A stretch of DNA of 64,000 nucleotides from Bradyrhizobium sp. CCBAU 53421 (lineage in GTDB: Bacteria; Pseudomonadota; Alphaproteobacteria; Rhizobiales; Xanthobacteraceae): positions 7,440,001-7,504,000 of the forward strand of contig NZ_CP030047.1 in assembly GCF_015291625.1 (NCBI RefSeq), read 5' to 3'. Under the pieces are notes generated by a model. It saw only the letters and a list, made by a program, of their open reading frames with translations, was not told where the DNA came from and searched no databases. Positions 46,375 to 54,738 of this stretch are shown here, in pieces. A program made the position numbers and the translations under genes. Position 1 is the stretch's first letter; each line of letters begins with the position of its first letter.

Positions 46375-47508
46375 TTAGGCGAAGGCACGGATGAGAGACG
46401 CATCGCTTGCACTGCGGATCTCGATAGCCTCGGCAATCCTCTGTGTGGTCGCCTTTTGGTCGAGGACGAGCTGCTTGATGAAGTCCATCTCGTTGTTTTG
46501 AAGCTCTTTCATCCACGTAATTCGCTTCCTTATGTCCAACGCGTCCGCCTGAGTGTCCGCGGCCTCCTTCTGCTGAACCCCATTCGCTATGCCCGCAGCG
46601 GCCTCGCCGAACGAAGCAGTTGCCTCGCCAACGCGGGCGGCGGTCGAAACCTTCTGGCTGATCTGAGCAATCCTGGTAGCGTTCGAGGTTGTATCTGCGA
46701 TCGTGGAAGCGGCTTGATTCATGGCCCTTGAGAGGACGGTTGCCAACGAGCCCGGTTGCTTTGCGAGGGAGGCAAGTCCACGGAGAGCTGACGCGCCGGC
46801 CTCACCAAGGCGGCTCCACATAGCGGCCGCGCGGGCTCCATTCGCAGCCCCACCCATAAGCCCGGCGCCTGCCGTCAGCACGGTAACCGATAATATGATG
46901 CCCATCGTGATGCCGACAGCCACTTTGTTCGCTTGGGCAGCATCCATGTTGCCGTCTTTCATGAGACGTTTGGCAATCGCCTGGGTCATCTTGTCGACGA
47001 CACCCGTTTCGTTGAGCACCGCAACGCCCACTGTCACTGCTGCGGCAACTGTCGCAAGAGTGCCACCGGTGACCACGGCGGCCGCGACCGAGAGCCCGAC
47101 CGCGAGCCACCCGAGGAACTTCCTTATGTGTGCGCTCTTTTTCGCTTTCGCCATGGCGTTAGCGGCTTCGATGATCTTGTTGCCGATCGTCTCGTGCTGC
47201 CGCCTTAGCAGTTCGCCTTCGTGTCGAACATCCGCCATCCCGCTCGCAATTAGCCGGTCAGCCATTTTGATCCTCAATGCCAGCAGATTGTTAGCAAGTT
47301 CTACCGGGTCGAGCCCGCGCGGCAGCGCCAGATTCGGAATCGAACCCGATGCGACGATTTTGCGGGAGACTGCTGGCGGCAAATTGCCAATTGCTGTCGT
47401 ATCGAGCGCGCCTGAACGAGCAGTCAAGGAGCGACCGGTTACAAGCGGCGCCCCTGCTTCGTACTGCGCTTCACTGTTCCAACCGGTTACGTTCAAGCTA
47501 TGCACCAC
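46375..47508 (-). CDS. SseC/EspD/YopB-like major translocator
   Basis: 377 residues from a GTG overlapping the chaperone gene end by 11 bases. A disordered N-terminus is followed by a helical region and then two long hydrophobic stretches (about 131-166 and 196-222). These are separated by a charged helix (MTQAIAKRLMKDGNMDAAQANK). This double membrane hairpin with a VLNETGVVDKM loop is the signature layout of YopB/EspD/SseC pore proteins. The C-terminal coiled coil (MKELQNNEMDFIKQLVLDQK) completes the family form. It sits directly after its probable chaperone, as in all known systems of this type. Confidence 0.85.
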   Translation of the reverse strand: MVHSLNVTGWNSEAQYEAGAPLVTGRSLTARSGALDTTAIGNLPPAVSRKIVASGSIPNLALPRGLDPVELANNLLALRIKMADRLIASGMADVRHEGELLRRQHETIGNKIIEAANAMAKAKKSAHIRKFLGWLAVGLSVAAAVVTGGTLATVAAAVTVGVAVLNETGVVDKMTQAIAKRLMKDGNMDAAQANKVAVGITMGIILSVTVLTAGAGLMGGAANGARAAAMWSRLGEAGASALRGLASLAKQPGSLATVLSRAMNQAASTIADTTSNATRIAQISQKVSTAARVGEATASFGEAAAGIANGVQQKEAADTQADALDIRKRITWMKELQNNEMDFIKQLVLDQKATTQRIAEAIEIRSASDASLIRAFA

Positions 47509-48028
47509 TTGAGTTCCTTTCCGTTTTCAGACGGTCGAGCATCCGTCGCGCGCGCCAGGCGAACGTGTTGAGCTCGGAATTTCCGGCGCTGAGCGTCAGG
47601 ACATCACCGAGCGCGACTATGGCTGCTGCCGGGCGCCCCAGTTTGACCAAACATTCTGCAGCGCGAAGTGGTATCTGCGGGTCCTCGCTGTTCAGGAGCG
47701 CAGCCAACTTGTAAGCCTGCACCGCCCCTTCTGTATCCTCAAGCATCTGACTGGCAGCAGCCAGGCTGAGCCAGGATCGCGCGTCAGTGTGTCGATGCAA
47801 GCATAGAAAGCGAAAGAAACTCAGCGCGTGCTCATATTTGCCGCAGCAGTAATAGCGGTAACCCAGCGTATATAGTGCCTCAATTTCTTCGTCTGTAATG
47901 CCAACGACATCGCCTAACGTCGCGCGCCCCGCCATGAGGTCGAGCGTGAGGTGCGACGAGGCTCCGCGGTCAATCGCATCGGCCGCCTCAAGATCGCTCA
48001 ATAGGCCTTGCTCGACCCCGCTCGCCAT
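47498..48028 (-). CDS. Translocator chaperone, SycD/LcrH type
   Basis: 176 residues. It carries three tetratricopeptide-like repeats (ALYTLGYRYYCCGKYEHALSFF, ARSWLSLAAASQMLEDTEGAV, PQIPLRAAECLVKLGRPAAAI), as in SycD/LcrH/SicA class II chaperones. These keep the hydrophobic translocators soluble before secretion. The gene directly precedes, and overlaps, the SseC-like gene. It begins one base after the stop of the small upstream gene. Length matches the family. Confidence 0.9.
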   Translation of the reverse strand: MASGVEQGLLSDLEAADAIDRGASSHLTLDLMAGRATLGDVVGITDEEIEALYTLGYRYYCCGKYEHALSFFRFLCLHRHTDARSWLSLAAASQMLEDTEGAVQAYKLAALLNSEDPQIPLRAAECLVKLGRPAAAIVALGDVLTLSAGNSELNTFAWRARRMLDRLKTERNSSGA

Positions 48029-48029
48029 A

Positions 48030-48428
48030 TCACACCCTCTGTCCGAACCATGAAAGATTCAAAGCCGTTTCGGGTGAAGGCAAAACATCGCCTGGGGCCG
48101 CCTGCTCGCATGAATAAGATGCGTCAGAGCCCCCGTCGCGATCGCCGTTACTCGCAGAAGGGGAATCCGGGCCGGCAGCCCCGGCGTCCGATAGTTGAGC
48201 CAGCCACTCAAGTCGAGCATCCGCCCTCCTTAGAAGGAGGTCCATTTGCTCGATCGTTTGTCGGGACCTTTGTATCGTTTCCTCTAGATCCACGTTCGCT
48301 TCCTCACCAACTTCATGCGATGCAAACCGGGTCCGACCTGCACCCGACGGCGCCATGCCGCTCGCAGGTGCAAACCACTCGAGAACCTCGACCGCCAGAT
48401 CGGCGGCTCGACGCCAAAGCTGGGACAA
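48030..48428 (-). CDS. Unknown type III-associated protein
   Basis: 132 residues starting MSQLWRRAADLAVEVLEWF. It has a Gly/Ser-rich linker, then a coiled-coil stretch (NVDLEETIQRSRQTIEQMDLLLRRADARLEWLAQ), then a disordered acidic tail. First gene of the translocon operon, one base before the chaperone. The position suggests a small chaperone or export-control protein for the translocon (SseA/CesAB role), but I see no clear sequence match. Coding support: long coiled coil, tight coupling. Confidence 0.5.
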   Translation of the reverse strand: MSQLWRRAADLAVEVLEWFAPASGMAPSGAGRTRFASHEVGEEANVDLEETIQRSRQTIEQMDLLLRRADARLEWLAQLSDAGAAGPDSPSASNGDRDGGSDASYSCEQAAPGDVLPSPETALNLSWFGQRV

Positions 48429-49047
48429 TCTGCGTCTTGCACAAGATGCCCGTTATCCCGACTGAACGACGCCGAGATCAACTTCGGCATCCAGGAGTAC
48501 TGGACGGCCCCTGCCCTTCGGTACCCGATAGTCCGCGGCGTGCAAAATATTGAGTCATTATGGGTGCATCGGCACGAATGATAGGCCCGCTCGTATCGGC
48601 GCAAGCGTGGCTACCGTTCAAGTTGAAGGCCAATACGATTATTCTGAACTTCCCTGAAACCTGATAAGGGCGGGAGTTCGTAACAGCGACATATCGTGGA
48701 TGTGAAGCGCGTGGCATTCTCCGGAGGCCTCGCGTCCCACCCGCCACTACCTGCCCAGGCCTTAAATTGCCCTCATCCATCCTAGGGGGCACCCAATAGC
48801 GATCCGAAGGCGCATCTTGCAACTTGGCCAGAACCTTCTCGGCAACCACGAGGTTTCCTGGAGGCATGATCGCGTATGCGGGCAAGCAGCCGCCGAACAT
48901 GTCGATCTGCAAAAGGGAGTGAATGTTGCCGAACAATTCACGACAAATTACTCGGTTCTGAGCAGGATGGCGTCGAAGGTGGCTCCCAGGGGTCTATTCA
49001 TTCGCGCCATGCTGACTATTCCGAAGCTCGCAACTGGCCTCACGAAT
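48429..49047. other. Intergenic inside the type III block
   Basis: About 620 bases between sctU and the translocon operon. An open minus-strand frame (48478-48936, 152 residues, TTG start) has no recognisable domain or ribosome-binding site and is not called. The promoter of the translocon operon should lie here; I saw no tts box. Confidence 0.4.
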
Positions 49048-50112
49048 TCAGAGCCGATCACCTCCGGTCTCGGTCGCAAGGTCCCCGAGCGCTCGCAACA
49101 CCTCTGCGATTGGTTCAATCAAGTGTGACGGGATATATTCATCGACCAGACCGTCTTCCAGGAGCGCACGCGCCAGCGGAACATTTCGCATCACCGGCAC
49201 GCCAGCGGCGGTGGCGGCCGCGATCATTTGCTGTGCGACCAGGTCGGTACCAATAGCGTCAATCAAGGGTAGCGGCGTCTGTTGCCCATCGTAGTAAAGC
49301 GCCACTGCAATATGCGTGGGATTGGAGATCAACGCGGTCGCACGGCGCGCTAGGGCGATAGGATCCTTGGCCATTAATTGCGAACGAAGTCGCTTGCGGC
49401 GCTTTTTGATCAGGGGATCGCCTTCGTTTTCCTTGTATTCTCGCTTCACTTCCTCCAGCGACATCATATTCTTTCTCTCGAACTGCCACCGCTGGAACGC
49501 GAAGTCCGCAATTGCCACGACAAGATGGATCGCCCCCGCCCAGACCGCGACATAGAATAAGAGGTTACCCGTCAGCAAAGCCAGGCAGGATATTCCGCAG
49601 CTCGGAATCCATACCAGCGAACTTACTGCTGCGCGAACCACAAATACAAGAACGAGACCGAGCAACAGCACCTTCACGACTGATCGGCTCAGCTCGAAGA
49701 GGCTCTGCGACGAGAATATCCTGCTGATGTTTTCACTTGGGTTCAGCTTCATGAGCGATGGCGCCGCTGCTGAGGGCGAGAAAAGCACTCCGGTCTGCAA
49801 CACGTGGGCGCCCACACCGCCGATCAGGACGACGCCGAGAAACGGCATTGTCAGGCTCTGTATCTCACGGGTGTACGATCCGAAGAGTTGCAGCGCGACA
49901 ACGATAAAGTTCTCATTTTTCAGATATGCGATGGGTAACAGGAGCGCTGCCTCAAGTCGGTCCACCAGGCGAGGCAAAGAGGCGACGAACAAGGTGAAGA
50001 ACCCAATGGTCAGCACCGCCGCGACAACCTCCCTGCTCTGAGCAACCTGTCCTTTCTTGCGCAGCTCGCCCAGCCTTTGACGGGTCGGTTTTTCGCTCTT
50101 ACCAGCTGGCAT
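49048..50112 (-). CDS. sctU: SctU, type III export apparatus autocleaved switch protein
   Basis: 354 residues of the YscU/EscU/FlhB family. Four membrane helices lie in the first 210 residues, followed by the cytoplasmic domain with the self-cleavage motif NPTH (264-267, in ALISNPTHIAVALYY). Autocleavage there lets the apparatus switch from early to late substrates. The gate-associated N-terminal block KPTRQRLGELRKKGQVAQSREV is intact. It begins seven bases after the sctT stop and ends the sctP-U run. Confidence 0.95.
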   Translation of the reverse strand: MPAGKSEKPTRQRLGELRKKGQVAQSREVVAAVLTIGFFTLFVASLPRLVDRLEAALLLPIAYLKNENFIVVALQLFGSYTREIQSLTMPFLGVVLIGGVGAHVLQTGVLFSPSAAAPSLMKLNPSENISRIFSSQSLFELSRSVVKVLLLGLVLVFVVRAAVSSLVWIPSCGISCLALLTGNLLFYVAVWAGAIHLVVAIADFAFQRWQFERKNMMSLEEVKREYKENEGDPLIKKRRKRLRSQLMAKDPIALARRATALISNPTHIAVALYYDGQQTPLPLIDAIGTDLVAQQMIAAATAAGVPVMRNVPLARALLEDGLVDEYIPSHLIEPIAEVLRALGDLATETGGDRL

Positions 50113-50118
50113 GAATAC

Positions 50119-50907
50119 TCACATGGCGATGCGGCGAACAAATGCGACAGGCGATAGCCCATGATCGCCGGCATGAGTCAAAACTGTCGCGAGCGACAGG
50201 ATCAGCAGCAGCAGACCAACCATGCTTTTGACCGGCATAGCGACATAGAAGACCTGCAATTGTGGCGAGAACCGACCAATCAGCGCCAGACCTAATTCAC
50301 TTAAGAACATGGCGAGGATGGCTGGACCGGCGAGGAGCAATGTCAACAGCATGACGAGGTCCGCGAGACTCAGTACCGCTCCGACGAATGCTGGACCAAT
50401 TGTCGGACGAAAGGTCCACACAGGCCAGATTTCATGCGAGCGATAGAGTGCCTCCAGGAGCTTGAAGAAGCCTCCCGTGACGAACAGCCATGTGAGGTAA
50501 AGCTCGCCCAGGAATGTCCCAAGCGGCGAGGTTTGATTGCCGCTTGCCGGATCGAGCAGACTGGCCATCGTTGCACCCCTTTGGTTGTCAATGAACGTGC
50601 CGCACGCCTCGACGCCCCACACGACGGCGGCAACTGGCAAGCCGAGTACAAGCCCGAGCAGAAGTTCCTTCAGTCCGAGGCCCAGGATCAGCGCCAGGCT
50701 GGCAAAGTCGAGGTCCTCAGGCCTTGTTGTCCAGGCGCGTCCTATTACAGGGAACGACAATGCGATGATCACGCTGTTGCGTGCCATTCCTGTCACCATA
50801 TTGCGCGCGAGGACTGGGACGACCAGCATCATGCCCGATATGCGCGCAACCGCGAGCACAAGAACAACGAGGGCGGTACGCATCTCATCCGGATCAAGTG
50901 ACAACAT
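50119..50907 (-). CDS. sctT: SctT, inner-membrane export gate protein
   Basis: 262 residues from the ATG at 50907, the usual SctT length. The open frame reaches further upstream to a TTG at 50997, right after the sctS stop, which could be used for coupling. Highly hydrophobic, with SctT/FliR blocks GLGLKELLLGLVLGLPVAAVVWGVEACG and NQRGATMASLLDP. With SctR and SctS it forms the helical export gate. Confidence 0.92.
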   Translation of the reverse strand: MLSLDPDEMRTALVVLVLAVARISGMMLVVPVLARNMVTGMARNSVIIALSFPVIGRAWTTRPEDLDFASLALILGLGLKELLLGLVLGLPVAAVVWGVEACGTFIDNQRGATMASLLDPASGNQTSPLGTFLGELYLTWLFVTGGFFKLLEALYRSHEIWPVWTFRPTIGPAFVGAVLSLADLVMLLTLLLAGPAILAMFLSELGLALIGRFSPQLQVFYVAMPVKSMVGLLLLILSLATVLTHAGDHGLSPVAFVRRIAM

Positions 50908-51000
50908 AAAAGGACAACCAGGATGATGAAGAGCGGCCGCGGTTCTTCCTGCAGATGCCGCACGCGATGGACAATCGATGACCCGCTCGAGCTCCAACGC

Positions 51001-51261
51001 CTACACCGCGCCGATCTTGTCGAAGATTCGCATGGTATACCGGCCAAGCTCCTCAAACCAGCTCGCGGTGGCGACCAGGACAAGATTTACGCTTATCAGC
51101 TTCACAGCGAAGGAAAGTGTTTGCTCTTGAATCTGAGTCATGGCCTGGATGAGACTGATGATCAGTCCCACTATCGTAGCGACGAGGACTGCCGGCAAGG
51201 ACAGCACAACCGAAAGTGTAAGCGCTTCGACGGCGACGTTGACGAGCGTGGCGGAATTCAA
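51001..51261 (-). CDS. sctS: SctS, inner-membrane export gate protein
   Basis: 86 residues from a TTG that overlaps the sctR stop as TTGA, with AGGA eight bases upstream. Two membrane helices (ALTLSVVLSLPAVLVATIVG, LISVNLVLVATASWF) are separated by the conserved LISLIQAMTQIQEQTLSFAVK loop, exactly as in SctS/FliQ. A much longer open frame upstream (to 51447) only reflects overlap with sctR. Non-ATG start plus overlap suggests translational coupling. Confidence 0.92.
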   Translation of the reverse strand: MNSATLVNVAVEALTLSVVLSLPAVLVATIVGLIISLIQAMTQIQEQTLSFAVKLISVNLVLVATASWFEELGRYTMRIFDKIGAV

Positions 51262-51920
51262 GACGCCGGTCCTGCGTAGGACAAGACGAGGCCGTGGATG
51301 AGGCGCTGCCACCCGTTCACGGCAACGAACAAGAACAGCTTGAATGGCAGGGATATCGTCATGGGTGAAACCATCATCATGCCCATCGCCAGAAGGATGT
51401 TGGAGATAACGAGATCGATAACGATGAAGGGGAGGAACAGCAAGCATCCGACCTTGAATGCCTCTTCCAGTTCGGACGTGATGAAGGCCGGGATCAAGAT
51501 CAAAAATGCATTGTCGACCACGTCAGCCGCGTCTTCCTTGCTCCACGACTTGTGCGTGGCATTGACGAAGAAATGACGTGTTGTCGTGGACGTGTTTTTG
51601 ATGAGGAAGTCACGAACCGGCTCGGCACCTATGGCTATGGTGTCGACCAATTCTCCGAACGTTTGGTACGCGATTGGCCTATCACGCACAGCCTGATACG
51701 CGCTCTTCGCCACTGGCTGCATGATGTAGGCCGAAAGTAAGATAGCGATCGCGTTCAAGGCCATGTTCGGTGGGATATTCTGAACGCCGAGTGCGTTGCG
51801 CAGCAGCCCAAAGACAACGACAAGCTTTACGTAGGACGTTACCGTAATCGCAACGAAGGGGAGGACCGCGATGGATCCCATCAGGACGACAAGCGTCGCC
51901 GGATCGGGAAACTTATTCAT
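51258..51920 (-). CDS. sctR: SctR, inner-membrane export gate protein
   Basis: 220 residues with the SctR/FliP features: VVFGLLRNALGVQNIPPNMALNAIAILLS near the start, a periplasmic charged loop (FLIKNTSTTTRHFFVN), then PAFITSELEEAFKVGCLLFLPF and the C-terminal MVSPMTISLPFKLFLF. Five SctR subunits with SctS and SctT make the pore. Start overlaps the sctQ stop by an ATGA. No frameshift; normal length. Confidence 0.96.
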   Translation of the reverse strand: MNKFPDPATLVVLMGSIAVLPFVAITVTSYVKLVVVFGLLRNALGVQNIPPNMALNAIAILLSAYIMQPVAKSAYQAVRDRPIAYQTFGELVDTIAIGAEPVRDFLIKNTSTTTRHFFVNATHKSWSKEDAADVVDNAFLILIPAFITSELEEAFKVGCLLFLPFIVIDLVISNILLAMGMMMVSPMTISLPFKLFLFVAVNGWQRLIHGLVLSYAGPAS

Positions 51921-52903
51921 CGCTCAGCCCGGGGCAAGCGCAGATCCAGCAGGCGCACCCCGGTCTGCTCAGCAATGCGCACCAGCTCACCCGTCGCGAC
52001 GACTTGGCCATTGACGCGCAGAGAAACGTTAGTGGTTGCATCAAAGCCAAGATCGATGACCTGGCCCACCGCGAGTTCACGAAGCTGTCCGAGCGGCATG
52101 GTCAAACGTCCGACATCCACATCGACGGTCAGATTAAGGCTGTCGAGGCTTTCAGGCGGGAGGAACTCCGGCTTATCCATCAAACGATCCACTACTGATT
52201 GGACAGAGAGGCGGCAATCCCGGATCGAAGCACGAAACCAGGGATTGTTAGAGAGGTGCGCGACCACGCTCATCGCGCCATCCCTGCCCACCGATTGGTT
52301 GTCGAGCATGATGACGTCACCTTGCGCAAGTCGCTGTAGTTCCGCCAGGGCAAGAGTGATGGGAGCAATGCGAACATCCAGAAGAAGCGGAAGCTCATCG
52401 AGCGCTGCGGCGAGGACCGGCAGGTCGGAGCAACAGTCGGCGACCCACTGCAGCCCCTCATCATCGAGTTCCACCGAGCCGACCGGATCGTTCGGTTGCT
52501 CCAGCCGAACGATCTTGAACGCGTGGGGTCGCGGGGCCGCAACGTCGGAGCAGGACCAGGTCGGCCGCTGACCGCACCATTGCTCCACTTCGATCGCCAG
52601 ATCCTGCAGAACGATATCGAACAATATCTCGCCCAGGCCGTGGCCCGGAGGCAATGTGGTGATCTCCGGCCATCGTTCGACGGCCAGCTGCGGAAGGAGC
52701 ATTGCCCCCAATGCGAGGCGGATTTTGTGGCCTTGCACATTCATTACCACGGTGTAACTTGGCACCGGGATGTGCCGATGCGTTGAATCGGCCATGACTG
52801 CCTGCACCTCGATGCCGGCGAGACTGAAAGCAAGCGGAAGACGACTCGCAATTCGCGATATTGCGACAACATCGCGTCCCTCATAGCGGGGAAGATCGAT
52901 CAT
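51917..52903 (-). CDS. sctQ: SctQ, cytoplasmic sorting-platform (C-ring) protein
   Basis: 328 residues. The C-terminal SPOA domain is clear (LNLTVDVDVGRLTMPLGQLRELAVGQ to LRLPRAER). A second SPOA-like segment is plausible before it (ALAELQRLAQGDVIMLDN). The N-terminal half is less conserved, normal for the family. It forms the docking platform below the export gate with SctK, SctL and SctN. Start overlaps the sctP stop by four bases (ATGA), as does its own end with sctR. Confidence 0.9.
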   Translation of the reverse strand: MIDLPRYEGRDVVAISRIASRLPLAFSLAGIEVQAVMADSTHRHIPVPSYTVVMNVQGHKIRLALGAMLLPQLAVERWPEITTLPPGHGLGEILFDIVLQDLAIEVEQWCGQRPTWSCSDVAAPRPHAFKIVRLEQPNDPVGSVELDDEGLQWVADCCSDLPVLAAALDELPLLLDVRIAPITLALAELQRLAQGDVIMLDNQSVGRDGAMSVVAHLSNNPWFRASIRDCRLSVQSVVDRLMDKPEFLPPESLDSLNLTVDVDVGRLTMPLGQLRELAVGQVIDLGFDATTNVSLRVNGQVVATGELVRIAEQTGVRLLDLRLPRAER

Positions 52904-53556
52904 GAGCGCTTCTCAGCGCTGTAGTGGAATGTCGTCTCCGAACCGGAAGAGTGCCAATGACAGCCCTCTTCCAGCCAGCCTCGGCCAACGACCGCAATCA
53001 TGACGCGCATGCCGAGCCGATCAGACAAGTGGCGCGCAAACGCTTGGCCTCGCAATTGCAAGATGGACCTAAGGTGGTCGGAGACGATGGAGAGAGATAG
53101 CGTATCGTCGCGGCATCTGACGAACACACATGCGCTTCCAAACACGACGCGATTCAACGTGATGTACGCCGTCGCGCCCCCCCTGCGGTCCGGACATATC
53201 AAAACGCGCTCAACGATCGCCTCCGCCAGCTCAGCGAGCTCTGTGGAACGTGAAGGCTCTCCGTCCACTCCCGGATCCTGTGCATAATCCAGCATGACGG
53301 GTTCGTGCGAGACGACGGGCACGCAGGAGGGCACAACGCTCCCCATCGCCACCGGATCATGCTGATCGTTGCCGAGCTTCGTGCAGCCGGAACCATCCGC
53401 AGGCGACTCGCGGTCATCCAGAGCGGCCCCTTCGAGTCGTCGCCGAAAGCGCTCGTAATCCGCACCAGGCACAGGCTTCCGGGCCGCGAGCACGCGCGGG
53501 GGCGGGCGGTCACATGGCGCGATTGCCGACATCGAAGCGCTGTCACGAACCTTCAT
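52900..53556 (-). CDS. sctP: SctP-like needle-length regulator
   Basis: 218 residues from the ATG at 53556 (GGAG upstream); the frame is open 57 bases further. A disordered, Pro-rich N-terminus leads to a C-terminal globular part (LNRVVFGSACVFVRCRDDTLSLSIVS, GWLEEGCHWHS). The position directly before sctQ, a fast-evolving N-terminus and a conserved-looking C-terminal T3S4-like part match SctP rulers, which set needle length and substrate switching. Weak identity, so the call rests on position and layout. Confidence 0.65.
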   Translation of the reverse strand: MKVRDSASMSAIAPCDRPPPRVLAARKPVPGADYERFRRRLEGAALDDRESPADGSGCTKLGNDQHDPVAMGSVVPSCVPVVSHEPVMLDYAQDPGVDGEPSRSTELAELAEAIVERVLICPDRRGGATAYITLNRVVFGSACVFVRCRDDTLSLSIVSDHLRSILQLRGQAFARHLSDRLGMRVMIAVVGRGWLEEGCHWHSSGSETTFHYSAEKRS

Positions 53557-54738
53557 CAAGGCAGCTCCATCGCAGCTTCTCCAGATGTCAAACGCGCAGC
53601 GCTGAAATGTCATGCAGACAGCTCATTTCGCGCATTGCAGCACTGCGGCTCATCGCTCCAGCCACCAATCACGACCTTGTACTCCGGAGACAAGAGGAAG
53701 GTACGCGCCGCTCAGCACAAGGCACTTCCTTCCACCCCTTTGATCTGCTTAGGGCCGCTCAGAAGCAAATACATTTTCGATATCGGTCCAGCTGATCGCG
53801 CTATGGCGCAGCCCAACGATCGGGCCAGGCCCGATCCATATGGTTGTTGAACGGCCGCCTGATCTCCTTCATGAACGAGGGCGGATTCTCAAGGACTTGG
53901 CGCCGCTTTATATTCCCGTCAGCTTGGTCAGCCCAACCCGGGAAAAGCGCCTAGTCGATCCCGCAAGGCCTGTCGATCTGCGCCGATGTTGTTAAGGTGC
54001 AGCTGCTCTGGCTGCTGACCTTCCGCCAAACGTCTAACCAGCGTCCGCGTCGCGTCGAGCACGAAGACGCCACAATCATAGCGGTTCTGCTGCCGGGCCA
54101 TGTCAGCTATGCTGCGAGGACAGCTACGCCGCCGCTAAGCAGATCGATGATTTCTGACATGATGCCTCATCATCTGAAGCGCGGCACGATCTTACGTACG
54201 TCAAATTCCGGCGCATCAAGGGAGTGTGTCGCGAGAGCAGCCCGCTTGTACTAGTCATGTGGGAGCGGCCGACGGCACTTGGGTGGTCATGGCTTGACGA
54301 GATCGATGATCATCGCGCTCGTTCAGCCGACGACGGCATACAACGCGCCGTTTTGGAGCCAATGGCAGCGGAGTTTGACTGCCTGGCAAGGGTTGGTCCG
54401 GTTTGCGTCCGCGATCTCGCCTCACCCGTAACAGCCGAGATTGGCAACAACTCATCGAAACGTGCCGCGTGGTGAATACCGCTCCTGCTTATCCAGGCGA
54501 CACATCAATGTGTGGTCAAAGCGCGGAGCACTCGCAGCTCCATCACTTCCCGTTATGGCCCCATATCGATGAATTAATTTGCAGCTTGGCGGGTCTCCGG
54601 TACTGACACTCGGAAGAATCATCAAGCTGCTATTTGTCTTATCCTCGGGAAAGTTTCGCCGCTGAGCGCCAGGCCCAATACCGCTCGCGCTGCCAAAGCT
54701 CCAGAGGATGGCTTTGCGCCGGCACATGGAAACATTGA
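53557..54738. other. Divergent intergenic region between sctP and the secretin gene
   Basis: About 1.2 kb. No convincing gene. It should contain the promoters of the sctP-U run (minus) and the secretin (plus). GTCAGCTTGGTC at 53918-53929 is partly tts-box-like but lacks the second half and lies 800 bases from the secretin start. Confidence 0.45.

Noticed and set aside
46721..47512. Plus-strand 263-codon frame
   Set aside because: Antisense to the SseC-like translocator; its Ala/Ser/Thr-rich composition mirrors the hydrophobic segments of the real gene.
48478..48936. Minus-strand frame of 152 codons between sctU and the translocon operon
   Set aside because: TTG start without ribosome-binding site, no domain, atypical composition; left as intergenic.
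53918..53939. tts-box-like GTCAGCTTGGTC
   Set aside because: Only the first half matches and no gene starts within several hundred bases.
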